Assembly: GCA_964603595.1 (NCBI GenBank)
Contig: CAZRVN010000009.1
Location: 1 to 26,140, forward strand
DNA length: 26,140 nt
Direction of reading: 5' to 3'
From: JAQVEM01 sp964603595
GTDB taxonomy: Bacteria > Actinomycetota > Humimicrobiia > Humimicrobiales > Humimicrobiaceae
The notes under the pieces were generated by a model. That model saw only the letters and a program-made list of their open reading frames with translations. It was not told the DNA's origin and did not search any database. Every line of letters begins with the position of its first letter. Within the stretch, counting starts at the first letter, position 1. Positions 22,107 to 26,140 of the stretch are shown here, one piece after another. A program made the translations under genes and the position numbers.

Positions 22107-23147
22107 ATGTATAGCAAAGAAATAGCTAAATTAGCAGGGGTATCGAGAAGTACAGTATCCAGAGTAGTTAATAATTACTCTAATGTAACACCCGAGACAA
22201 AGGAAAAAGTTAATAAGATAATAAAGAAATATGGATATATTCCGCATGCTCCTGCAAGAGCGCTTGCTGGCAAGAACAGTAGAATTATAGGAGTTTTTTT
22301 AACTAATATAAAGGCTCGTAATAAAAAATTCAGGGTATTCCAGAATGTGTACACATCTCCATTTGAAGCAGCAATAATTGATTATGCGGATAAGCTTGGA
22401 TACAATGTGCTGGTTTTAATAATAAATGATAAGGATGATTTTAATAAAATAAGTGATCTTTTTAGCAGCAGGGTATTATCTGGAGGAATTTTTATTGGAG
22501 CGAATAATGACTCACCTAAAATTTTTAAACTTATAAAGTCAGGTTGTAAAATAACAATTATAGATCAAGAAAAAAATAAAATAGATAGTAAAGTTAATTA
22601 TATTATTGTTAATTCTGATAATTATAATGGTGCATATAAAGCTACAAAACATTTAATAGATTATGGCCATAAGGAAATAGCTCATATTTGTGGAGATATG
22701 AATAAATACTCTGGTTTTAAGCGACTTGAAGGATATATAAAAGCTATGGAAGAAGCAAAGCTTCCAATTAAAGAAGAATATATGGCATATGGAGATTTTA
22801 ATGAAGACGGCGGTTTTAAAAGTGCAAATAAACTTCTTAAAGGGAAGGACAATAAAATTACTGCTATTTTTTCGTCTAATGATTCAATGGCTATTGGTGC
22901 TATGAAAGCTATAAAGAAGATGGGCCTGAGAATTCCAGAGGATATCTCTATTGTGGGATATGATGATGTGAGAAGTGCAAGTTATATCTCACCGGCGCTA
23001 ACAACTATCAGGAGTTCAATTTTCGAGATGGCTTCTATTGCTACAGGAAAACTAATAAATTATATTGAAAATGATATTAATTCGCCTGGATACTATACTA
23101 TACCTGCTGAATTGATTATAAGGGAATCAACAAGGAAGTTAAAGTAA
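22107..23147 (+). CDS. LacI-family transcriptional regulator
   Basis: 346 residues. The N-terminal helix-turn-helix (YSKEIAKLAGVSRSTVSRVVNN, residues 2-23) and hinge helix with minor-groove Leu (APARALAGKNS, about 49-59) are typical. They are followed by the periplasmic-binding-protein-like effector domain: RIIGVFL, the GFKRLEGY segment, TAIFSSNDSMAIGAMKAIKKMGLRIPEDISIVGYDD and the C-terminal TTIRSS. LacI proteins bind palindromes with a central CG and respond to sugars or phosphosugars. The gene sits between a GH1 gene and a GH94 gene, with a CG-centred palindrome at 23242-23255 before GH94, so beta-glucosides or cellobiose are the likely signal. Its start lacks a strong Shine-Dalgarno site; ATTAGGATG is the local context. 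Confidence 0.9.
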   Translation: MYSKEIAKLAGVSRSTVSRVVNNYSNVTPETKEKVNKIIKKYGYIPHAPARALAGKNSRIIGVFLTNIKARNKKFRVFQNVYTSPFEAAIIDYADKLGYNVLVLIINDKDDFNKISDLFSSRVLSGGIFIGANNDSPKIFKLIKSGCKITIIDQEKNKIDSKVNYIIVNSDNYNGAYKATKHLIDYGHKEIAHICGDMNKYSGFKRLEGYIKAMEEAKLPIKEEYMAYGDFNEDGGFKSANKLLKGKDNKITAIFSSNDSMAIGAMKAIKKMGLRIPEDISIVGYDDVRSASYISPALTTIRSSIFEMASIATGKLINYIENDINSPGYYTIPAELIIRESTRKLK

Positions 23148-23240
23148 CAGACCTGGCTTTGAGTAATTCAATAATTGGATACATCACCTGACTAAAATAA
23201 AAGTTAATTAAAAATATTATAGGATTTTATTGAAAAATAC

Positions 23241-23269
23241 TTAAACGCGCGTTTATTTTGTGGTATTAT
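23241..23269 (+). promoter_or_regulatory. LacI-type operator overlapping a promoter of the GH94 gene
   Basis: A perfect 14-bp palindrome TAAACGCGCGTTTA (23242-23255) has the central CG expected of LacI-family operators. A TATTAT -10 candidate at 23264-23269 has a weak TTAAAC -35 at 23241-23246 with 17 bases between, so the palindrome would cover the -35 and spacer, a repressing position. It is 95 bases after the lacI stop and about 190 before the GH94 start. Confidence 0.5.
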
Positions 23270-23443
23270 TATAAATATATATTAAATATAAAAAGTACAT
23301 TGTAGGTTTTCGAGTTTTATAGAAATAAGAAGTATGGGGGGAAAGGTTACTAAAAAGGAAGAAAATTAGGAATATTATAAAAATGCTTATGAATATTTTA
23401 ATGAAAATAATAATTAAGAGATACTGGGAAAAGGAGATTGAAT

Positions 23444-25885
23444 ATGAATAAATATGGGTATTTTGATGATAAAAGAAAAGAATATATTATTAATAAACCG
23501 GATACTCCTTTACCATGGATAAATTATATTGGTTGTGAGAATTATTTTGGAATTATTTCAAATACAGCAGGAGGTTATAGCTTCTATCAGGACGCAAGAC
23601 TGAGGCGTATAACAAGATACCGGTACAATAATGTTCCGGTAGATACAGGGGGGAGATACCTTTATATAAAAGATAATAATACAATATGGAACCCGGGGTG
23701 GAAGCCAAGTTGCACTAATCTGGATAAGTATTTATGCAGGCATGGTATGGGTTATACTATAATAAATAGCCAAAAAAACGGAATAGAAGCAGAAGTAACA
23801 TATTTTGTACCTCTTGGAGATGATCTGGAGATATGGGATGTTTCTATAAAAAATAATACAAATGCGGAAAGAAGAATAAAAATTTTTTCGTTTGTGGAAT
23901 TCTGTTTATGGGATGCTATGAATGATACGACAGACTTCCAGCGGAACCTGAATACCGGTGAGGTAGAAGTAGAAAAGGAAACAATTTTTCATAAGACTGA
24001 GTACAGAGAGCGGAGGAATCATTATGCATACTTTACATGCAATCAAAAAATAGATGGTTTTGATACCAGTCGTGATGCTTTTATAGGTAGATATAACGGA
24101 TTTGGTAATCCGGTTGCAGTTGTAAGCGGTAGTTGTACTAATTCAATTGCAAATGGCTGGTATCCTGTTGGTGTTCACCAGGTTAATGTTTTATTGAAGC
24201 CGGGCGAAAATAAAAATCTGCATTTCATCCTGGGCTACATAGAAAATAATAAGGAGAAAAAATTCTCTGCTCCTGGTGTTATAAATAAAGAGCTATTCTA
24301 TTCAAAGATGGAAAATTACAAAAAGCTTGAATCTGTTAGAAAAGCTTTTAATGAATTAAAGAATTACTGGGATGGTCTGCTTGGGAAATACAGGGTAGAA
24401 ATAGAAAATGAGCATGTCAGGCGAATGGTAAATATATGGAATCAGTACCAGTGTATGGTAACTTTTAATATATCCCGTTCTGCATCTTTTTTTGAATCGG
24501 GTATCAGCCGTGGGATAGGTTATAGGGATTCAAATCAGGATTTACTTGGTCTTGTCCATATGGTTCCAGAGAGGTCGCGTCAAAGAATTCTTGATATCGC
24601 AGGTGTGCAGCTATCTGATGGAAGCTGCTATCATCAATATCAACCACTTACTAAAAAGGGCAACAAAGATATAGGAGCAGGATTTAATGATGATCCATTG
24701 TGGCTTATAATTTCTACATGTGCATATATAAAAGAAACATCAGACTATTCAATTCTTGATGAAATAATAGGTTATTCAGATATTTCTGATAATAGAGCAA
24801 CTCTTCTTGACCATCTTTTACTTTCTATAGATTACTCTTTAAAAAAACTTGGCCCGCATGATCTTCCTCTTATAGGACATGCTGACTGGAATGATTGCTT
24901 GAATTTAAATTGTTTTTCGAAAAAACCGGGAGAAAGTTTTCAGGTCCATGAGGATAAGCTGGGAGGAGTTGCAGAGTCTATAATGATAGCAGGTCTTTTT
25001 CTTTATGTTTGTAATGAGTTAATTAAGCTTTTAAATCAGATTAATTTAAAAAAAAGAATAGATGAGCTGAAAGAGAGCTATAAACTAATAAAAGTAGCTG
25101 TAGAAAAGCATGGCTGGGATGGTGAGTGGTTCCTGCGAGCTTATGATTATTATGGCAATAAAGTAGGATCTAAAGAATGTGAAGAAGGAAAAATATTTAT
25201 TGAACCACAGGCCTGGTGTATTATGGGTGGCGTAGGCCTAGAAAACGGTATGGCTAAAAAAGCTCTGGATAGCGTAGAAAGATACCTTGCAACACCTTAT
25301 GGGATAGTTTTAAATCAACCTCCATATTCCCATTATTATCTTAATTTAGGAGAAATTTCTTCTTACCCGCCAGGGTATAAGGAAAATGCAGGAATATTCT
25401 GCCATAATAACCCCTGGATATCAATAGCTGAAACTATGGTTGGCAATGGAGATAAAGCTCTTGATTACTATTTACGTATTTGCCCCAGTACTAAGGAAGA
25501 AATTATAGATGTATACCGCTGTGAACCATACTGTTACGCGCAGATGATAGCAGGGAGTGATGCACCTACATTTGGTGAAGCAAAAAATTCCTGGCTTACA
25601 GGTACAGCTGCGTGGTCTTTTGTGAGTATTTCTCAGGGAATTCTGGGTATCAAACCTGATTATAAAGGATTATTAATAGAGCCGTGTATTCCAAAAGAAT
25701 GGAAAAAGTATAAGATAATCCGCTTATTTAGAGGTGTAGAATATATTATTACAGTAGAAAATCCAGAAGGAGTTAACCAGGGAGTTAAAAGTATAACTAT
25801 AAACAAAAAGTTAGTGAGTGGTAACTTAATTCCCTTTAATAGTAAAGATAAGAAGGTGGAGGTTAATGTAACTCTTGGTAATTAA
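23444..25885 (+). CDS. cbp: cellobiose phosphorylase, GH94
   Basis: 813 residues from the ATG at 23444, chosen because AAGGAG at 23431-23436 lies seven bases before it (a TTG two codons earlier is possible). The enzyme splits cellobiose with inorganic phosphate into alpha-glucose 1-phosphate and glucose, in the cytoplasm, saving one ATP. The opening KYGYFDDKRKEYIINKPDTP, PWINYIG, and SNTAGGYSFYQDARLRRITRYR are characteristic of cellobiose phosphorylases of about 810 residues rather than the longer cellodextrin or cyclic-glucan enzymes. GISRGIGYRDSNQDLLG (about 353-369), PLIGHADWNDCLN (about 475-487, containing the conserved general-acid Asp), and ENAGIFCHNNPW supply the active site and phosphate site. 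Chitobiose phosphorylases share the fold but differ in the opening. It is flanked by lacI and a second GH1 gene. Confidence 0.93.
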   Translation: MNKYGYFDDKRKEYIINKPDTPLPWINYIGCENYFGIISNTAGGYSFYQDARLRRITRYRYNNVPVDTGGRYLYIKDNNTIWNPGWKPSCTNLDKYLCRHGMGYTIINSQKNGIEAEVTYFVPLGDDLEIWDVSIKNNTNAERRIKIFSFVEFCLWDAMNDTTDFQRNLNTGEVEVEKETIFHKTEYRERRNHYAYFTCNQKIDGFDTSRDAFIGRYNGFGNPVAVVSGSCTNSIANGWYPVGVHQVNVLLKPGENKNLHFILGYIENNKEKKFSAPGVINKELFYSKMENYKKLESVRKAFNELKNYWDGLLGKYRVEIENEHVRRMVNIWNQYQCMVTFNISRSASFFESGISRGIGYRDSNQDLLGLVHMVPERSRQRILDIAGVQLSDGSCYHQYQPLTKKGNKDIGAGFNDDPLWLIISTCAYIKETSDYSILDEIIGYSDISDNRATLLDHLLLSIDYSLKKLGPHDLPLIGHADWNDCLNLNCFSKKPGESFQVHEDKLGGVAESIMIAGLFLYVCNELIKLLNQINLKKRIDELKESYKLIKVAVEKHGWDGEWFLRAYDYYGNKVGSKECEEGKIFIEPQAWCIMGGVGLENGMAKKALDSVERYLATPYGIVLNQPPYSHYYLNLGEISSYPPGYKENAGIFCHNNPWISIAETMVGNGDKALDYYLRICPSTKEEIIDVYRCEPYCYAQMIAGSDAPTFGEAKNSWLTGTAAWSFVSISQGILGIKPDYKGLLIEPCIPKEWKKYKIIRLFRGVEYIITVENPEGVNQGVKSITINKKLVSGNLIPFNSKDKKVEVNVTLGN

Positions 25886-25977
25886 AGATTATTATATGTA
25901 TTTTTTTTAATATACAATATAAAATATAAAGGTTATTACTTTATATTACTCTAATTACCAATAAAAAGCAGTAAGGA

Positions 25978-26140
25978 GTGAAAATTAAGTTTAAAAAAGA
26001 TTTTTTATTTGGTACTGCGACATCCTCGTATCAGATAGAAGGAGCTGTCCGGGAAGACGGCAGGACCCCTTCCATATGGGATGTTTTCTCAGAGACTCCG
26101 GGCAAGACTTACATGGGGGATTCAGGTGATATTGCCTGTG
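25978..26140 (+). CDS. second GH1 beta-glucosidase, 5' end only
   Basis: The window ends after 54 codons. From a GTG start the frame reads MKIKFKKDFLFGTATSSYQI, then EGAVREDGRTPSIWDVF and so on: the GH1 N-terminal signature with the sugar-binding Gln of YQIEGA. Its residues 1-12 align without gaps with the first GH1 copy, and 128 of 136 bases are identical between 26005-26140 and 20581-20716, including the last 45 in a row. AAGGAG overlaps the GTG, mirroring the close spacing in the first copy; an ATT at 25984 would match the family's M-K-F opening but is a rare start. GTATSSYQIEGA is closer to the family consensus than the first copy's GTSSSAYQ, so this may be the active paralogue. Its nucleophile lies outside the window. 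Confidence 0.88.
   Translation, partial: MKIKFKKDFLFGTATSSYQIEGAVREDGRTPSIWDVFSETPGKTYMGDSGDIAC

Noticed and set aside
25984..25986. ATT as start codon of the second GH1 gene
   Set aside because: A GTG two codons upstream gives an N-terminus aligning without gaps to the first copy, so a rare ATT start is not needed.

Overview
The window is AT-rich DNA from what looks like an anaerobic bacterium. Reasons are the TPP/iron-sulfur 2-oxoacid:ferredoxin oxidoreductase (korAB), queH, lgt, clear Shine-Dalgarno sites and consensus-like -10 boxes. I cannot name the lineage from sequence alone; Atribacterota-like, Firmicutes-like or a deep low-GC actinobacterial lineage are all possible. No rRNA, tRNA or CRISPR array was seen.

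Layout. (1) 1-3460 is a degraded accessory region. It has a lipoprotein-like pentapeptide-repeat gene between two imperfect 26-bp direct repeats, a tyrosine-recombinase C-terminal remnant, a lone HicB-like antitoxin, an unidentified headless reading frame, a ParA remnant, a DUF805 membrane protein, a minus-strand terminator and a perfect 32-bp palindrome. (2) 3463-7553 holds an ICMT/PEMT-like membrane methyltransferase and a divergent trehalose locus: otsA on minus, a DUF5752-like gene plus treT on plus. (3) 7962-11828 holds a four-helix membrane protein, an alpha/beta hydrolase, a YtxH-like protein and a UMF1-family MFS permease. (4) 12150-19122 is mostly core metabolism: korAB, lgt, queH, hisD-hisC. 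(5) 19217 to the end is a beta-glucoside locus: an orphan MalK/MsmK-type ABC ATPase, a GH1 beta-glucosidase homologue, a fragment of a maltose-acetyltransferase-like gene, a LacI regulator, a palindromic operator candidate, a GH94 cellobiose phosphorylase, and the beginning of a second GH1 gene.

How the genes may work together. Cellobiose or related sugars would enter by an ABC system energised by the MsmK-like ATPase. GH94 would split cellobiose with phosphate, GH1 would hydrolyse beta-glucosides, and the LacI protein would control the set. Glucose and nucleotide-glucose could feed TreT, and UDP-glucose plus glucose-6-phosphate could feed OtsA; no otsB lies in the window.

The most striking observation is that the complete GH1 gene lacks its catalytic nucleophile. 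The ITENG motif reads ITGNG (codon GGA at 21607-21609), and the tyrosine that normally contacts the nucleophile is phenylalanine. The reading frame is intact and the acid/base Glu is kept. A second GH1 copy about 94% identical at DNA level over the visible 136 bases starts 5.4 kb downstream. This could be a diverging pseudoenzyme or a natural glycosynthase-like enzyme beside a source of alpha-glucose 1-phosphate; the sequence cannot decide between these.
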